Assembly: GCF_008806975.1 (NCBI RefSeq)
Contig: NZ_CP031728.1
Span: 3,927,501-3,991,500 of the forward strand
Length of the DNA stretch: 64,000 bases
From: Cellvibrio sp. KY-GH-1
GTDB lineage: Bacteria; Pseudomonadota; Gammaproteobacteria; Pseudomonadales; Cellvibrionaceae
Reading direction: 5' to 3'
Below, piece by piece: positions 19,670-33,380 of the stretch. The stretch's first letter is position 1. Each line of letters begins with the position of its first letter. Below the pieces are notes generated by a model. The model saw only the letters and a list, made by a program, of their open reading frames with translations. It made no database searches and had not been told where the DNA came from. Position numbers and translations under genes: made by a program.

Positions 19670-21031
19670 ATGATCAATACCGATACCATCGCAGCCATAG
19701 CCACCGCCACTGGCCGCGGAGGTGTCGGTATAGTCCGCGTCTCCGGCCCGAAGGCCAAATTGGTTGCTGAAAGTCTTCTTTCTATTAATCTGCAACCGCG
19801 CCATGCCCACTATTGCAACTTCTCGGCAGCTTCAGGCGAGGTTCTCGATCAAGGCATAGCGCTATTTTTCCCCAGCCCCAATTCCTTTACCGGTGAAGAT
19901 GTCCTTGAACTTCAGGGCCATGGCGGTCCTATTATTCTGGATTTACTCCTGCGTGAAATCACCCGTTTGGGTGTGCGTCTGGCACGACCTGGTGAATTCT
20001 CCGAGCGCGCCTTCCTCAACGACAAACTGGACCTGGCCCAAGCTGAAGCTATCGCCGATTTGATTGATGCCACCAGTGAACAGGCCGCACGCAATGCGCT
20101 CCACTCCTTACAGGGCGCTTTCTCCAAACGCATTCACGACCTGGTAGAAGCACTGATTCACCTGCGCATCTATGTCGAAGCCTCTATTGATTTCCCGGAG
20201 GAAGAAATTGATTTTCTCAGCGACGGCAAGGTCGCACGCGATCTGCAAAACATTGTGGGCAAACTGGAACAGGTGTTTAAGGAAGCACGACAGGGCGCTC
20301 TGGTACGCGATGGCATGCGCGTAGTAATCGCGGGCCGGCCCAACGCGGGCAAATCCAGCCTGTTAAATGCGCTCAGTGGTCGCGAATCCGCCATTGTCAC
20401 CAGTATTGAAGGCACAACCCGCGATGTTTTGCGCGAACATATCCATATTGATGGTATGCCTCTGCATATTATCGATACCGCTGGTTTACGCGAGAGCCCG
20501 GACGAAGTAGAACAAATAGGTATTCAACGTGCCTGGCAGGAAATCCAGCAAGCTGATCGCGTGCTGTTATTAGTGGATAGCCGCCAAACTCCGCAAACTG
20601 ATCCAATAGCCATTTGGCCGGATTTTATTGCCCAGCTGGACAATCCTGCCAAGGTCACCCTGATCCGCAACAAAATTGACCTGACTGGAGAAGCGGCCGG
20701 CCTGTTTGAGCAGGTGCCCAATCCCTACATCAGCATCAGCGCTGCCACTGGCGCCGGTGTGGATGCACTAAAGCAGCACCTCAAATCCATTATGGGCTTT
20801 AGCGAAACTGGCGAAAGCGGTTTTACTGCCCGCCGCCGTCATTTAGATGCGCTGGAGCGGGCTCAGGGCTTCCTCTATTCCGGTCAGGCCCAGCTCCAGG
20901 GTTATGCCGCCGGTGAACTCCTCGCAGAAGATTTACGTCAGTCGCAAAAAGCCCTGGGGGAAATTACCGGGGAATTCACCCCGGATGATCTTTTAGGAAG
21001 AATTTTCAGTAGCTTCTGTATCGGTAAATAG
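19670..21031 (+). CDS. mnmE: tRNA modification GTPase MnmE
   Basis: The 453-residue protein works with MnmG to install the 5-carboxymethylaminomethyl group on U34 of certain tRNAs. The N-terminal folate-binding domain has [12 protein letters not shown] and [19 protein letters not shown] segments. The G domain (about 215-375) has [12 protein letters not shown] (G1), DTAGLR (G3) and NKIDL (G4). The C-terminus FCIGK carries the catalytic cysteine typical of MnmE. It begins 5 bases after yidC. Confidence 0.98.
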   Translation: MINTDTIAAIATATGRGGVGIVRVSGPKAKLVAESLLSINLQPRHAHYCNFSAASGEVLDQGIALFFPSPNSFTGEDVLELQGHGGPIILDLLLREITRLGVRLARPGEFSERAFLNDKLDLAQAEAIADLIDATSEQAARNALHSLQGAFSKRIHDLVEALIHLRIYVEASIDFPEEEIDFLSDGKVARDLQNIVGKLEQVFKEARQGALVRDGMRVVIAGRPNAGKSSLLNALSGRESAIVTSIEGTTRDVLREHIHIDGMPLHIIDTAGLRESPDEVEQIGIQRAWQEIQQADRVLLLVDSRQTPQTDPIAIWPDFIAQLDNPAKVTLIRNKIDLTGEAAGLFEQVPNPYISISAATGAGVDALKQHLKSIMGFSETGESGFTARRRHLDALERAQGFLYSGQAQLQGYAAGELLAEDLRQSQKALGEITGEFTPDDLLGRIFSSFCIGK

Positions 21032-21772
21032 ACCGCTTCTACACGGCGGAGGCGACTCCGCCGTGTAAAACAAACCTTCGTACCATCTTCTCTGCTTAAA
21101 TCCTATTTAACCGGTGAAACCCCACAAACCTTACCCTAAGGGAAATCTTAATACCGGCTTATCTTCAACTTTTTCCACACAGTTACACAGGTTATCCACA
21201 GAAATGTTTAGGTTTACCTTGTAAATACCTGTTTTAACGATAATTTTTATTATTGATGACTATTGGGTGTGTACAAACCTGTGGGTGCAAGCGACAAAAA
21301 CTGGGCAGGGTTTTGGGGATAAATTCGAATTTCCAGTTTTTCTGTATAACTTAGCCTTTTACAACCAGCTTTCAATCAGCATAAACCCAGCTTACCGAGC
21401 CTTTATCCCGCTGGTTATTATTGACTTAACTTTATGATTTAGATTACTTTTTTATACTTATCCACAGAAATTTTGCTCACTATATATAACAACATCATTA
21501 AAAACCCTAAATAACAAAATATTTATTCATCTATTTAAAAAATTCTCCTTTGTTGTAACGCGAGCACTTTTTTTGAATAAGTTTGTTATTTGAGTCTGAG
21601 TAGCATAGGGGGATTAGTTGTTGAGACCCTTGTAGACAGGGCTTGTCGACGACAAGCCCCTATGGATGGATTCACGGCGTGTCTCAGTAACTAATTACCT
21701 AATTCGATTGCGCGGAAAAAAAATCTATTGATTAATCCCTGTACAAGTTTTGTGCAAATGCGCGAGTCGCTC
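21032..21772. other. Long AT-rich mnmE-mnmG intergenic region with DnaA boxes, origin-like
   Basis: About 740 bases without a gene. A hairpin ACACGGCGGA/TCCGCCGTGT (21041-21066) follows mnmE. Two perfect DnaA boxes TTATCCACA lie at 21192-21200 and 21458-21466. Relaxed boxes are TTTTCCACA at 21171-21179 and TGGGGATAA at 21314-21322. A very AT-rich stretch with ATTATTCAT-like motifs runs from about 21470 to 21600. This is the neighbourhood of oriC in E. coli (beside gidA/mnmG). It may be the working origin or part of a split one. A second hairpin GGGCTTGTC/GACAAGCCC lies near 21640-21660. Confidence 0.6.
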
Positions 21773-21778
21773 TATAAT
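21750..21778 (+). promoter_or_regulatory. mnmG promoter
   Basis: TTGTGC (21750-21755), then 17 bases, then a perfect TATAAT (21773-21778), 66 bases before the mnmG ATG. It transcribes mnmG away from the candidate origin. Confidence 0.7.
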
Positions 21779-21844
21779 GTCGCCCCTTTTGACCCACAGG
21801 TCATTTTTCGGCTATGTACGCAGCCAAGCTGCAAGGTGTAAGCG

Positions 21845-23755
21845 ATGATTTTCCCGGATCGTTTTGATGTGATTGTGATTGGTGGTGGCCACGCTGGAAC
21901 CGAGGCCTGTTTGGCCGCGGCGCGTATGGGATGTAAAACACTCCTGCTCTCCCACAACATAGAAACCTTGGGGCAAATGTCCTGTAACCCGGCCATCGGC
22001 GGTATTGGTAAAAGCCATCTGGTGAAAGAAATTGATGCTCTGGGCGGCGCTATGGCCCTGGCCACCGACAAAGGTGGAATCCAATTTCGGGTATTAAATG
22101 CCCGCAAAGGCCCGGCAGTGCGCGCCACCCGCGCCCAGGCCGACCGCATCCTCTACAAAGCGGCAATTCGCGAAACCCTGGAAAATCAGCAAAATCTGTG
22201 GATCTTCCAACAGGCGGCCGATGATCTGATTGTGGAAAACGATCAGGTGCGCGGTGTAATTACGCAGATGGGCCTGAAATTTATGGCGAACCAGGTGGTG
22301 CTCACTGCGGGTACCTTTCTGGGTGGCTTAATTCATATAGGTTTACAAAATTACTCCGGCGGTCGCGCGGGTGATCCGCCATCCATTGCACTTTCAAAAC
22401 GCCTGCGCGAATTGCCGCTGCGTGTTGATCGTTTGAAAACCGGAACTCCACCCCGGATCGATGCTCGTACGGTTAACTTTAATGTACTGGAAAAACAATG
22501 GGGCGATGACCCGCGCCCGGTGATGTCGGTACGCGGCAACCGCGCGATGCAACCGCGCCAGATTTGCTGTTACATCACCCATACCAATGAGAAAACTCAT
22601 GATGTAATTCGTCGCAACCTCGATCGGTCGCCAATGTACTCAGGTGTGATCGAAGGTATTGGCCCGCGCTACTGTCCATCCATCGAAGATAAAATTCACC
22701 GCTTCGCGGATAAAGACTCGCACCAGATTTTTATCGAGCCCGAAGGTCTGACTACCCACGAACTTTACCCGAATGGCATTTCCACCAGTTTGCCATTTGA
22801 TGTGCAGTTGGAAATTGTGCGTTCCATGAAAGGATTTGAAAACGCGCATATCCTGCGTCCCGGTTACGCGATCGAATACGATTTTTTCAATCCGCAGGAT
22901 TTGCAACACAGTTTGGAAACTAAAGTAATCGGTGGATTATTTTTTGCCGGTCAAATCAATGGCACTACCGGTTACGAGGAAGCCGGCGCGCAAGGTATGC
23001 TCGCGGGAATTAACGCCGCTCTGCGCGCACAAGATAAAGCAGCTTGGTGTCCGACCCGTGACCAAGCCTATTTGGGCGTATTGGTCGATGATTTGATTAC
23101 GCTCGGCACTAAAGAACCCTACCGTATGTTTACCAGTCGCGCAGAGTATCGCTTGCTGTTGCGCGAAGACAACGCCGATTTACGTTTGACGGAAAAAGGC
23201 CGTGAATTGGGTTTGATTAGCGATGAGCAATGGAAAATATTTTGCGACAAGCGGGAGCAAATCGAATTAGAACAACAGCGTCTACGCTCCACCTGGATTC
23301 AAGCGGGTTCTGCTGAGGCAGATGTTATCGAGCAGAAAATCCAGACCAAACTTGCGCGTGAATATAGTCTGATGGATTTGTTAAAACGCCCGGAATTAAC
23401 CTACGCTGATATTGCCCATTTGAAAGGTGAAGCTATCGCCAATGAAGCGGCGGCAGAGCAAGTCGAGATCGAAGCAAAATATTCCGGTTATATTGAACGT
23501 CAGCAAGAAGACGTGAATCGGTTGCGTGCTTACGAAAATACCATTATTCCGGATGACTTCGATTATTCGCAGGTAGAAGGCTTGTCGAATGAAGTTAAAC
23601 AAAAATTGATCGCGGCGCGCCCGCAAACATTAGCACGAGCGTCGCGTATTTCCGGAATTACACCAGCAGCGATATCACTGGTGTTGGTGTATTTGAAAAA
23701 GCGCGGTGTACTTCACCGACTAAAAGATGATGCACCGGAACAACGAGCCAGCTAA
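21845..23755 (+). CDS. mnmG: tRNA uridine-5-carboxymethylaminomethyl modification enzyme MnmG (GidA)
   Basis: The 636-residue FAD-dependent partner of MnmE has the N-terminal dinucleotide fold [21 protein letters not shown] and the [16 protein letters not shown] segment with a catalytic cysteine. A second conserved block is [16 protein letters not shown]. The C-terminal helical domain ends ...KKRGVLHRL. The length equals other bacterial MnmG proteins (about 629). It is followed by rsmG after 81 bases, the classical gidA-gidB order. Confidence 0.98.
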   Translation: MIFPDRFDVIVIGGGHAGTEACLAAARMGCKTLLLSHNIETLGQMSCNPAIGGIGKSHLVKEIDALGGAMALATDKGGIQFRVLNARKGPAVRATRAQADRILYKAAIRETLENQQNLWIFQQAADDLIVENDQVRGVITQMGLKFMANQVVLTAGTFLGGLIHIGLQNYSGGRAGDPPSIALSKRLRELPLRVDRLKTGTPPRIDARTVNFNVLEKQWGDDPRPVMSVRGNRAMQPRQICCYITHTNEKTHDVIRRNLDRSPMYSGVIEGIGPRYCPSIEDKIHRFADKDSHQIFIEPEGLTTHELYPNGISTSLPFDVQLEIVRSMKGFENAHILRPGYAIEYDFFNPQDLQHSLETKVIGGLFFAGQINGTTGYEEAGAQGMLAGINAALRAQDKAAWCPTRDQAYLGVLVDDLITLGTKEPYRMFTSRAEYRLLLREDNADLRLTEKGRELGLISDEQWKIFCDKREQIELEQQRLRSTWIQAGSAEADVIEQKIQTKLAREYSLMDLLKRPELTYADIAHLKGEAIANEAAAEQVEIEAKYSGYIERQQEDVNRLRAYENTIIPDDFDYSQVEGLSNEVKQKLIAARPQTLARASRISGITPAAISLVLVYLKKRGVLHRLKDDAPEQRAS

Positions 23756-23836
23756 TCTGCTTTTATCGATAAGCTAAAAATTTTTTCCGCTACGCGCATA
23801 CTTTTTTCCGTTGCACGGATACTGTGAGTAACAAGA

Positions 23837-24532
23837 GTGATTGATGTAGATCTACAAGATCGTTTGCAGCAACAGTTGATAAGTGGCGCGGCTGAGATGT
23901 TCGTGTCGCTCACCGGCGAGCAAACGGAAAAATTATTGGCCTATATTCGTGAATTTGAAAAGTGGAATAAAGCCTACAATCTTTCCGCCGTGCGCGACAT
24001 TCAGCAAATGGTCGCGCGCCACCTACTGGACAGTTTAAGTGTGGTCCCTTGGTTTAACGCACATAAAGACTCTACAGCAAAACAGAGTGGTGAAAAAAAT
24101 TTTCCGCTAACGCGGATAATTGATGTAGGAACCGGTGGTGGTTTGCCAGGAATACCACTGGCGATTATGTTTCCTGAAAAACAATTTACCTTGTTAGATA
24201 GCAACGGTAAAAAAACCCGATTTTTATTTCACGTTAAAACCTTGCTAGGGCTAACTAATGTGACTGTAGAAAACCGCCGGGTGGAAGAATTTGCGCCGCA
24301 AGAAAAATTCGACGGAATTATCAGCCGCGCTTTTGCCAGTTTGCAAGATATGACAGAAGGTTGCGCCAACCTGATCAAACCAGATGGAATTTTCCTGGCC
24401 ATGAAAGGCCTTTATCCAGAAGATGAATTGGCACCGATTAACGATAAAATTGAATTACTCGAAACCATTAAATTAGCTGTTGCAGAAACTGATGGTGAAC
24501 GCCATTTGTTAATACTGCGGGCCAAACAATAA
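23837..24532 (+). CDS. rsmG: 16S rRNA (guanine-527-N7) methyltransferase RsmG
   Basis: The 231-residue SAM-dependent enzyme (GidB) modifies G527 of 16S rRNA. The SAM-binding segment DVGTGGGLPGIPLAIMFP is at about residues 94-111 and FTLLDSNGKKTRFL follows. The start is GTG with only a weak ribosome site. It is slightly longer than E. coli RsmG (207), through a Lys-rich insertion before the SAM motif. It stands between mnmG and parA. Confidence 0.96.
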   Translation: MIDVDLQDRLQQQLISGAAEMFVSLTGEQTEKLLAYIREFEKWNKAYNLSAVRDIQQMVARHLLDSLSVVPWFNAHKDSTAKQSGEKNFPLTRIIDVGTGGGLPGIPLAIMFPEKQFTLLDSNGKKTRFLFHVKTLLGLTNVTVENRRVEEFAPQEKFDGIISRAFASLQDMTEGCANLIKPDGIFLAMKGLYPEDELAPINDKIELLETIKLAVAETDGERHLLILRAKQ

Positions 24533-24568
24533 AATTTTTCAACCACGCGGTGGTTATAGGATTGTCAC

Positions 24569-25372
24569 TTGACCAAGATCTATGCGATTGCAAATCAAAA
24601 AGGCGGTGTGGGCAAAACAACAACCTGCGTAAATCTGGCGGCATCCTTGGTCGCTACCAAAAAGCGTGTGCTGCTGGTTGATCTGGATCCGCAAGGCAAC
24701 GCCACCATGGGCAGTGGTGTTAATAAAAACGAAGTGGAAGAGAGTATTTACGAAGTCCTAACCGAGCGCGCCGCCATCAAAGACTGTATCCAGGTATCGG
24801 AAAGCGGTAAGTATCACGTGCTGCCGGCAAACGGTGACCTCACTGCCGCTGAAGTGGAAATGCTCGCTCTGGATAACAAAGAACGCCGTTTGCAAAATGC
24901 GCTGAATTTAGTACGCGACAGCTACGATTATATTTTAATTGACTGCCCTCCTTCACTGAACATGCTTACCTTGAATGCGTTAACCGCCTGCGATGGAGTG
25001 ATTATCGCCATGCAATGTGAGTATTACGCGTTGGAAGGTTTGTCGGCGCTGGTAAATACTATTAACCAAATTCAAAAAGTACTGAACCCGAATTTAAAAA
25101 TCGAAGGTTTGCTACGCACCATGTATGATCCGCGCAACAGTTTGACGAACGATGTGTCGGCCCAGTTGCAACAACACTTCGGCGACCGTTTGTATCGCAC
25201 CTGTATTCCGCGCAATGTACGTCTTGCTGAGGCCCCAAGTTTCGGGATGCCGGTATTGGCGTTTGATCGACAATCCAAAGGCGCCATCGCCTACCTGGCA
25301 TTGGCCGGAGAAATTTTACGTCGCAATGAACCGAGCAATAAATCCACTGCTGAAACTGCAGCAGCCAACTAA
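24569..25372 (+). CDS. parA: Chromosome partitioning ATPase ParA (Soj)
   Basis: This 267-residue protein has the deviant Walker A KGGVGKTTTCVNLAASL at residues 11-27, the Walker A' DLDPQGNATMG, and Walker B YILIDCPPSLN. It moves ParB-parS complexes toward the pole. The start codon is TTG, with AGGA 9 bases upstream. It is followed 36 bases later by parB, and the matching parS sites lie inside recF. Confidence 0.97.
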   Translation: MTKIYAIANQKGGVGKTTTCVNLAASLVATKKRVLLVDLDPQGNATMGSGVNKNEVEESIYEVLTERAAIKDCIQVSESGKYHVLPANGDLTAAEVEMLALDNKERRLQNALNLVRDSYDYILIDCPPSLNMLTLNALTACDGVIIAMQCEYYALEGLSALVNTINQIQKVLNPNLKIEGLLRTMYDPRNSLTNDVSAQLQQHFGDRLYRTCIPRNVRLAEAPSFGMPVLAFDRQSKGAIAYLALAGEILRRNEPSNKSTAETAAAN

Positions 25373-25408
25373 GTAGTCGTTTTTTGAATTGAAATAAGGC
25401 CAACAAGA

Positions 25409-26320
25409 ATGTCGAGTAAACGCAAAGGTTTGGGTAAAGGCTTGGATGCACTTTTGAGTGCTGGTTTGGGAGTGACTGCGCCAGCACCGGAAATGTCAGT
25501 AAACCCGAGCGAGGCCGATCAAAAAATTGAATACAAAGATGGCAAGTTGGCGCATTTGCCGGTGGAGTTAATCCAACGTGGCAAATATCAACCGCGCCGC
25601 GATATGCACCCTGAAGCACTGGAAGAATTGGCCGAGTCGATTAAAGTCCAGGGAGTAATGCAGCCGATTGTGGTGCGTGGCATTGGTGAAGGTCGCTATG
25701 AAATTATCGCCGGTGAACGCCGCTGGCGCGCGACCCAATTAGCTGGTCTGGATAAAATCCCTGCGGTTATTCGCGATGTTCCCGACGAAGCGGCCATCGC
25801 CATGGCGCTGATTGAAAATATCCAGCGCGAAAATTTAAATCCGATTGAAGAAGCCGTTGCCCTAAAGCGCTTACAAGACGAGTTTGAGTTAACTCACGCT
25901 GAAGTGGCGCAAGCGGTGGGCAAGTCCCGCACTACTATCACCAACTTGCTGCGTCTGATTGCGCTGAGCGATGAAGTTAAAACCCTGTTGGAACACGGCG
26001 ACTTGGAAATGGGTCATGCGCGTGCGCTGTTAACCTTGGAACCGCAGCAACAAAAGGAAATCGCGCGCCAAATCGTGGCCAAAGGATTATCGGTTCGCCA
26101 AACTGAAGCCTTGGTTCGTCATTACCAGGAAAGCCAGAATCAAGAAAAAGTAAAACCGGAAGTTCAGGTTTCAGCTGATATTCGCCGTTTGCAGGACCAA
26201 CTTTCTGAAACACTTGGCGCCGGCGTGGAAATCCAGCATGGTGCTAAAGGGAAGGGAAAACTGGTGATTAGCTACAATTCCCTCGACGAACTTGATGGCA
26301 TCCTCGGTCATATTAAATAA
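25409..26320 (+). CDS. parB: Chromosome partitioning protein ParB (Spo0J), CTP-dependent clamp
   Basis: The 303-residue protein opens with SKRKGLGKGLDALLSAG, the ParA-stimulating N-terminus. The ParB/Sulfiredoxin-like CTPase domain has KYQPRRDMHPEAL and GERRWRATQLAGL, and ALIENIQRENLNPIEEA follows. The HTH that reads parS is EVAQAVGKSRTTITNLLRL. A short C-terminal dimerisation domain ends the protein. AAGG lies upstream of the ATG. A terminator follows at 26342. Confidence 0.97.
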   Translation: MSSKRKGLGKGLDALLSAGLGVTAPAPEMSVNPSEADQKIEYKDGKLAHLPVELIQRGKYQPRRDMHPEALEELAESIKVQGVMQPIVVRGIGEGRYEIIAGERRWRATQLAGLDKIPAVIRDVPDEAAIAMALIENIQRENLNPIEEAVALKRLQDEFELTHAEVAQAVGKSRTTITNLLRLIALSDEVKTLLEHGDLEMGHARALLTLEPQQQKEIARQIVAKGLSVRQTEALVRHYQESQNQEKVKPEVQVSADIRRLQDQLSETLGAGVEIQHGAKGKGKLVISYNSLDELDGILGHIK

Positions 26321-26341
26321 TTTTTCATGTTTCTTCCTACC

Positions 26342-26370
26342 AAGGCATCTGTTCGCTAGATGCCTTTTCT
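26342..26370 (+). terminator. Terminator after parB
   Basis: AAGGCATCT-gttcgct-AGATGCCTT is followed by TTCT, 22 bases past the parB stop and before the atp promoter. Confidence 0.75.
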
Positions 26371-26485
26371 CTACATCTAGTTGTATTCACAAGACCAAAC
26401 CACAAGCGGCAGTAAGGCGTTAAAAAACGCCTAAATTTACAGCAAATTTACTAGTCAGTTTTTGCGTTTGGTGTTAGCCCGATGG

Positions 26486-26514
26486 TTGCCGCTAGGGGGC
26501 TTAATCTCTATAAT
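26486..26514 (+). promoter_or_regulatory. Candidate atp operon promoter
   Basis: TTGCCG (26486-26491), 17 bases, then perfect TATAAT (26509-26514), about 100 bases upstream of the atpI start. No other gene lies between, so this is the likely main promoter for atpIBEFHAGDC. Confidence 0.65.
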
Positions 26515-26614
26515 GCGCCACATTTGAGCGTACTGAGCATAAGAATGTTACCAATGGTAATAAGCTGCCTTTTGTGACAGAATGCCGCCGCAAAAAATTG
26601 GGGGTCTCAAGCAC

Positions 26615-27001
26615 ATGTCTCGTTATCTCAAGGGGCGTGGTTTAGCTCTCCGAACAGTAGCCGCCCAGTTGGTATTGACCCTGGTTGCCGCCGCTACTGG
26701 TCTGGCGATCAGCTATCCGATCGCAGTTTCAATATTCATCGGTGGAATTATTGGTGTGACAGCCAACTTATGGCTGGCGCTGGTGGTGTTTCGTCCCCAA
26801 TTGGGCGCACCGCCCCAAAAAATGCTCGCGGCTTTTTACACTGGCGAGCTTGGAAAATTTGTAATCACAGCCTTGATGTTTTTGTTGGCCTTTAAGCTGA
26901 TTGGGTTTCTCAAAGAAGCCGCTTACGCCGCAACCATGATCCTGGCTTATGTGATGATTCAGGTACTTGCCTGGATTTACCCGCTGGTGCGTCGCCACTA
27001 G
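26615..27001 (+). CDS. atpI: ATP synthase subunit I
   Basis: About 128 residues with four membrane helices (LRTVAAQLVLTLVAAATGLAI, VSIFIGGIIGVTANLWLALVV, FVITALMFLLAFKLIGF, ATMILAYVMIQVLAW). It is the poorly conserved first gene of atp operons and helps c-ring assembly or Mg handling. The ATG at 26615 (MSRYLKGRG) fits the family; an in-frame ATG at 26582 would add 11 residues. Confidence 0.85.
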   Translation: MSRYLKGRGLALRTVAAQLVLTLVAAATGLAISYPIAVSIFIGGIIGVTANLWLALVVFRPQLGAPPQKMLAAFYTGELGKFVITALMFLLAFKLIGFLKEAAYAATMILAYVMIQVLAWIYPLVRRH

Positions 27002-27065
27002 TTATCTGCCCATTTACAGGGTTTAGAGATAACCGCAACCCGGCCGGAAGCTTTTTCAACTTTAA

Positions 27066-27983
<918 letters not shown>

Positions 27984-28021
27984 GCGCTTATCCAACCCGT
28001 TTTGTAATTTGTTCTTTGTAA

Positions 28022-28306
<285 letters not shown>

Positions 28307-28360
28307 TTTTTTTAGCGGTCTTGTTGCGATTTACATCCCTTTAACAAAAGGCATTTAATC

Positions 28361-28831
28361 GTGAATCTTAATGCAACTCTTATCGGTCAGATGGTGGCGT
28401 TTGTCATCTTCATTTATCTGACACATCGCTTTGTATGGCCACCCATTGTTGCGGCAATGGCTGAGCGTACCAAGCGTATAGCTGATGGTCTTCAGGCTGC
28501 CGATAAAGCTGAAAAAGATCTCGAACTGGCTAAGCAAAAAGTGGTTGAGCAACTGACTTCTGCCAAGAAAGAAGCTGCTGCAATCATCGATCAAGCTAAC
28601 AAACGCGCTATCGAAATTGTTGAAGAAGCAAAAGAGAAAGCACGTGTTGAGGCGGATCGTGTGAAAGCCTCTGCCCAAGCAGAAATTGATCAGGCAACTG
28701 CCCGCGCGCGTGAAGAATTACGTGCGAAAGTAGTTACCCTGGCATTGGCGGGCGCAGAAAAGATTCTGGAATCTTCTATCGATCAAAACGCTCACAACGA
28801 GTTGGTTAACAAACTCGCTGCGCAGCTGTAA
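28361..28831 (+). CDS. atpF: ATP synthase Fo subunit b
   Basis: The 156-residue protein has one N-terminal membrane helix ([24 protein letters not shown]) and a long alpha-helical stalk rich in Ala, Glu and Lys. It forms the peripheral stator with delta. The start codon is GTG. The length equals E. coli b (156). It ends 11 bases before atpH. Confidence 0.97.
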   Translation: MNLNATLIGQMVAFVIFIYLTHRFVWPPIVAAMAERTKRIADGLQAADKAEKDLELAKQKVVEQLTSAKKEAAAIIDQANKRAIEIVEEAKEKARVEADRVKASAQAEIDQATARAREELRAKVVTLALAGAEKILESSIDQNAHNELVNKLAAQL

Positions 28832-28842
28832 GAGAGGTAGAT

Positions 28843-29379
28843 ATGGCTGAACTCACTACCCTGGCTAGACCCTATGCCAAAGCAGCATTCGAGTTCGCCC
28901 TGGCTGCTAACAAATTGCAGTCATGGTTTGAAGCTCTGGAAGTTTCAGCCGCCGTTGCCGAACAAGATCAGGTGAAAAAAGCGTTAAGCACATCTGGTTT
29001 GTCGGCACAGCAGAAAGCTTCCGTGTTTGTGCAGGTTTGTGGTGAACAACTGGATGAGAGTCAACAGAATTTCATTCACACCCTTGCAAGCAACAAACGT
29101 TTGGCACTTCTTCCCTATGTGAAAGAGCTGTTTGCCAAGCTGAAAGCACAGCAAGAAAAAACTATTGATGTCGAGGTAACCGCGGCCTTTGAGTTGCCGG
29201 TTGACTTGATTAACAAATTGGCTCAGGCCCTGAGCGCCAAACTGGATCGTAAAGTCAGTGTGCAAGGTTCGGTAGATAAGAACCTGTTAGGTGGTGTTGT
29301 TATCTCCACTGGCGATATGGTTATCGACGGTTCAGTCCGTGGTCGCTTGGCGAAGCTCGCCGAAGCAATGAAATCCTAA
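28843..29379 (+). CDS. atpH: ATP synthase F1 subunit delta
   Basis: The 178-residue stator subunit links b to the top of alpha3beta3. It begins [19 protein letters not shown] and has the C-terminal [25 protein letters not shown] signature. It lies between atpF (11 bases) and atpA (22 bases). Confidence 0.97.
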   Translation: MAELTTLARPYAKAAFEFALAANKLQSWFEALEVSAAVAEQDQVKKALSTSGLSAQQKASVFVQVCGEQLDESQQNFIHTLASNKRLALLPYVKELFAKLKAQQEKTIDVEVTAAFELPVDLINKLAQALSAKLDRKVSVQGSVDKNLLGGVVISTGDMVIDGSVRGRLAKLAEAMKS

Positions 29380-29401
29380 TTTTAGGGTTGAGGAACAGAG
29401 C

Positions 29402-30946
29402 ATGCAGCAACTGAATCCTTCTGAAATCAGTGAAATCATCAAGCAGCGCATCGCTGGCCTTGAGTTTTCCACAGAAGCACAAAACGAAGGTACTGTAGTT
29501 TCCGTAACCGACGGTATTATTCGTATTCACGGTCTCGCCGATGTTATGTACGGTGAGATGATTGAATTTGAAGGCGGTATCTACGGTATGGCACTGAACC
29601 TGGAGCGCGACTCCGTTGGTGCTGTAATCCTGGGTGATTACCGCGGTGTGGCCGAAGGCCAAAAATGTAAGTGTACTGGCCGCATTCTTGAAGTGCCTGT
29701 TGGTCCGGAATTGCTCGGTCGCGTTGTTGACGCCCTGGGTAACCCAATCGACGGTAAAGGTCCACTGAACACCAAAATGACCGACGCCGTAGAAAAAATT
29801 GCGCCGGGCGTAATTTGGCGTAAGTCGGTAGACCAACCAGTACAAATCGGTTTGAAAGCAATCGATGCGATGGTTCCTATCGGCCGTGGCCAGCGCGAGC
29901 TGATCATCGGTGACCGTCAAATCGGTAAAACCGCTATCGCTGTGGATGCCATTATCAACCAAAAAGGTTCTGGCATTAAGTGTATTTATGTAGCGATTGG
30001 CCAGAAAGCATCTTCTGTTGCTAGCGTTGTGCGCAAACTGGAAGAAAACGGTGCTATGGATCACACCATTGTGATCGCAGCGACTGCGTCTGATCCTGCA
30101 TCTATGCAATTCCTGGCAGCATTCACCGGTTGTACCATGGGTGAATACTTCCGCGATCGCGGTCAAGATGCCCTGATCATTTATGACGACCTGACCAAGC
30201 AAGCGTGGGCATACCGTCAAATCTCCCTGTTGCTGCGTCGTCCACCAGGCCGCGAAGCATATCCAGGGGACGTATTCTATCTGCACTCTCGCCTGCTCGA
30301 GCGCGCGTCTCGCGTCAGCGAAGACTACGTAGAAAAATTCACCAAGGGTGAAGTAACTGGCAAAACCGGTTCCCTGACCGCACTGCCAATTATTGAAACC
30401 CAGGCGGGTGACGTTTCTGCGTTCGTTCCAACCAACGTGATCTCTATTACCGACGGACAGATCTTCCTTGAATCGTCCATGTTCAACGCCGGTATTCGCC
30501 CGTCAATGAACGCCGGTATTTCGGTATCGCGTGTAGGTGGTGCTGCGCAGACCAAAGTTATCAAGAAACTCTCCGGTGGTATCCGTACCGCATTGGCGCA
30601 ATACCGTGAGTTGGCGGCTTTCTCCCAGTTCGCATCCGATCTGGACGAAGCAACCAAATCGCAATTGGAACACGGTCAACGTGTTACCGAGCTGATGAAG
30701 CAAAAACAATTTGCTCCATTGAGCGTTGCGCAAATGGCATTGGTACTGTTCGCTGCGAACGAAGGTCACCTGAAAGATATCGAAGTTGCCAAAGTATTGG
30801 ACTTCGAAGCTGCCCTGCTCTCTTTTGCCAAATCTGAATACGCTGACACCATGGCGCACATCGATGCGACCGGTGACTGGAACGGCGAATTGGAAGGCAA
30901 GTTCAAAGAGCTGGTGACCAAGCTGAAAGCGAGCCGCACCTGGTAA
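29402..30946 (+). CDS. atpA: ATP synthase F1 subunit alpha
   Basis: A 514-residue nucleotide-binding, non-catalytic subunit. The Walker A is [15 protein letters not shown] (about residue 170). The [17 protein letters not shown] segment carries Walker B, and [22 protein letters not shown] the family signature. It starts [17 protein letters not shown], as in other gammaproteobacteria. Confidence 0.99.
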   Translation: MQQLNPSEISEIIKQRIAGLEFSTEAQNEGTVVSVTDGIIRIHGLADVMYGEMIEFEGGIYGMALNLERDSVGAVILGDYRGVAEGQKCKCTGRILEVPVGPELLGRVVDALGNPIDGKGPLNTKMTDAVEKIAPGVIWRKSVDQPVQIGLKAIDAMVPIGRGQRELIIGDRQIGKTAIAVDAIINQKGSGIKCIYVAIGQKASSVASVVRKLEENGAMDHTIVIAATASDPASMQFLAAFTGCTMGEYFRDRGQDALIIYDDLTKQAWAYRQISLLLRRPPGREAYPGDVFYLHSRLLERASRVSEDYVEKFTKGEVTGKTGSLTALPIIETQAGDVSAFVPTNVISITDGQIFLESSMFNAGIRPSMNAGISVSRVGGAAQTKVIKKLSGGIRTALAQYRELAAFSQFASDLDEATKSQLEHGQRVTELMKQKQFAPLSVAQMALVLFAANEGHLKDIEVAKVLDFEAALLSFAKSEYADTMAHIDATGDWNGELEGKFKELVTKLKASRTW

Positions 30947-31019
30947 TCCGGCGATCGCTGCCACTGCGCAGCGATCTCTAACCTTTTAGGCTGAAAAGCC
31001 TTAACCGGGGTTCGAGAGA

Positions 31020-31883
31020 ATGGCAAGCACAAAAGAAATTCGGACGCAGATATCGAGCGTCAAAAGCACGCAGAAAATTACCAGCGCGATGGAAATGGTC
31101 GCCGCGAGTAAAATGCGTCGTGCGCAAGATCGCATGCAACTGGGCAAGCCTTACGCCAGTCGCATTCGCGAGGTAATCGGGCATCTGGCCAACTCCAGCC
31201 CCGAGTACAAACACCGTTTTATGAAAGAGCGTGACGTCAAACGCGTTGGTTACATTCTGGTATCGAGTGATCGCGGCCTGTGTGGTGGCTTGAACGTGAA
31301 CATGTTCAAAACTGCACTGCGCGATATGAAAAGCTGGAATGACAAAAACATCGCGATTGATTTGTGTCTGGTAGGTGCCAAAGCTGGTCAATTTTTCAAA
31401 AGCTTTGGCGGTAATGTAGTTGCTTCTACTCGCGATATCGGCGAAGCCCCGCAAGTGGCTGACCTGATTGGCAGTGTGAAGGTAATGTTGGATTCGTTTG
31501 AAGCCGGCACTATCGACAAACTGTTCCTGGTAAGCAACGACTTCGTCAACACCATGACCCAGTCACCTAAAGTTCGCCAATTGCTGCCGCTGGTGGCCGA
31601 AGAAAATACCAAGTTGAAACATCACTGGGATTATATCTACGAGCCGGATGCGGAGTTCCTGTTGAAAGGGTTGCTGACTCGCTTTATCGAATCACAAGTC
31701 TATCAAGCGGTAGTTGAAAACGCGGCCTGTGAGCAGGCAGCACGTATGATTGCGATGAAAAATGCAACTGACAACGCCGGTGAATTGATTGATAGCTTGA
31801 AGCTGATTTACAACAAAGCGCGTCAAGCGGCAATTACCCAGGAACTGTCTGAAATTGTAGGTGGTGCGGCAGCGGTTCAATAA
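31020..31883 (+). CDS. atpG: ATP synthase F1 subunit gamma
   Basis: The 287-residue rotor shaft. The N-terminal helix ([35 protein letters not shown]) and C-terminal helix ([20 protein letters not shown]...[22 protein letters not shown]) are the highly conserved coiled coil; the Rossmann-like middle is more variable. It lies between atpA and atpD. Confidence 0.98.
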   Translation: MASTKEIRTQISSVKSTQKITSAMEMVAASKMRRAQDRMQLGKPYASRIREVIGHLANSSPEYKHRFMKERDVKRVGYILVSSDRGLCGGLNVNMFKTALRDMKSWNDKNIAIDLCLVGAKAGQFFKSFGGNVVASTRDIGEAPQVADLIGSVKVMLDSFEAGTIDKLFLVSNDFVNTMTQSPKVRQLLPLVAEENTKLKHHWDYIYEPDAEFLLKGLLTRFIESQVYQAVVENAACEQAARMIAMKNATDNAGELIDSLKLIYNKARQAAITQELSEIVGGAAAVQ

Positions 31884-31966
31884 GCTGCCTTGTACCCTGA
31901 ATAAGCAGGCTAACGATTTTTTATATTTAATCCTTCAGCCCCTTGATTGTTGATAAAGGGTTCTGA

Positions 31967-33373
<1,407 letters not shown>

Positions 33374-33380
33374 TTGGGCT

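Noticed and set aside
25062..25619. Minus-strand open frame across the parA-parB junction
   Set aside because: It is antisense to parA and parB and has no conserved features.
26413..26434. AGGCGTT/AACGCCT hairpin downstream of parB
   Set aside because: It has no T run, and the clear terminator at 26342 already ends the parB transcript.
29321..30286. Long minus-strand open frame of 321 codons
   Set aside because: It lies wholly within atpH/atpA on the opposite strand, has an odd composition and matches nothing; it is a shadow of biased atp codon use.
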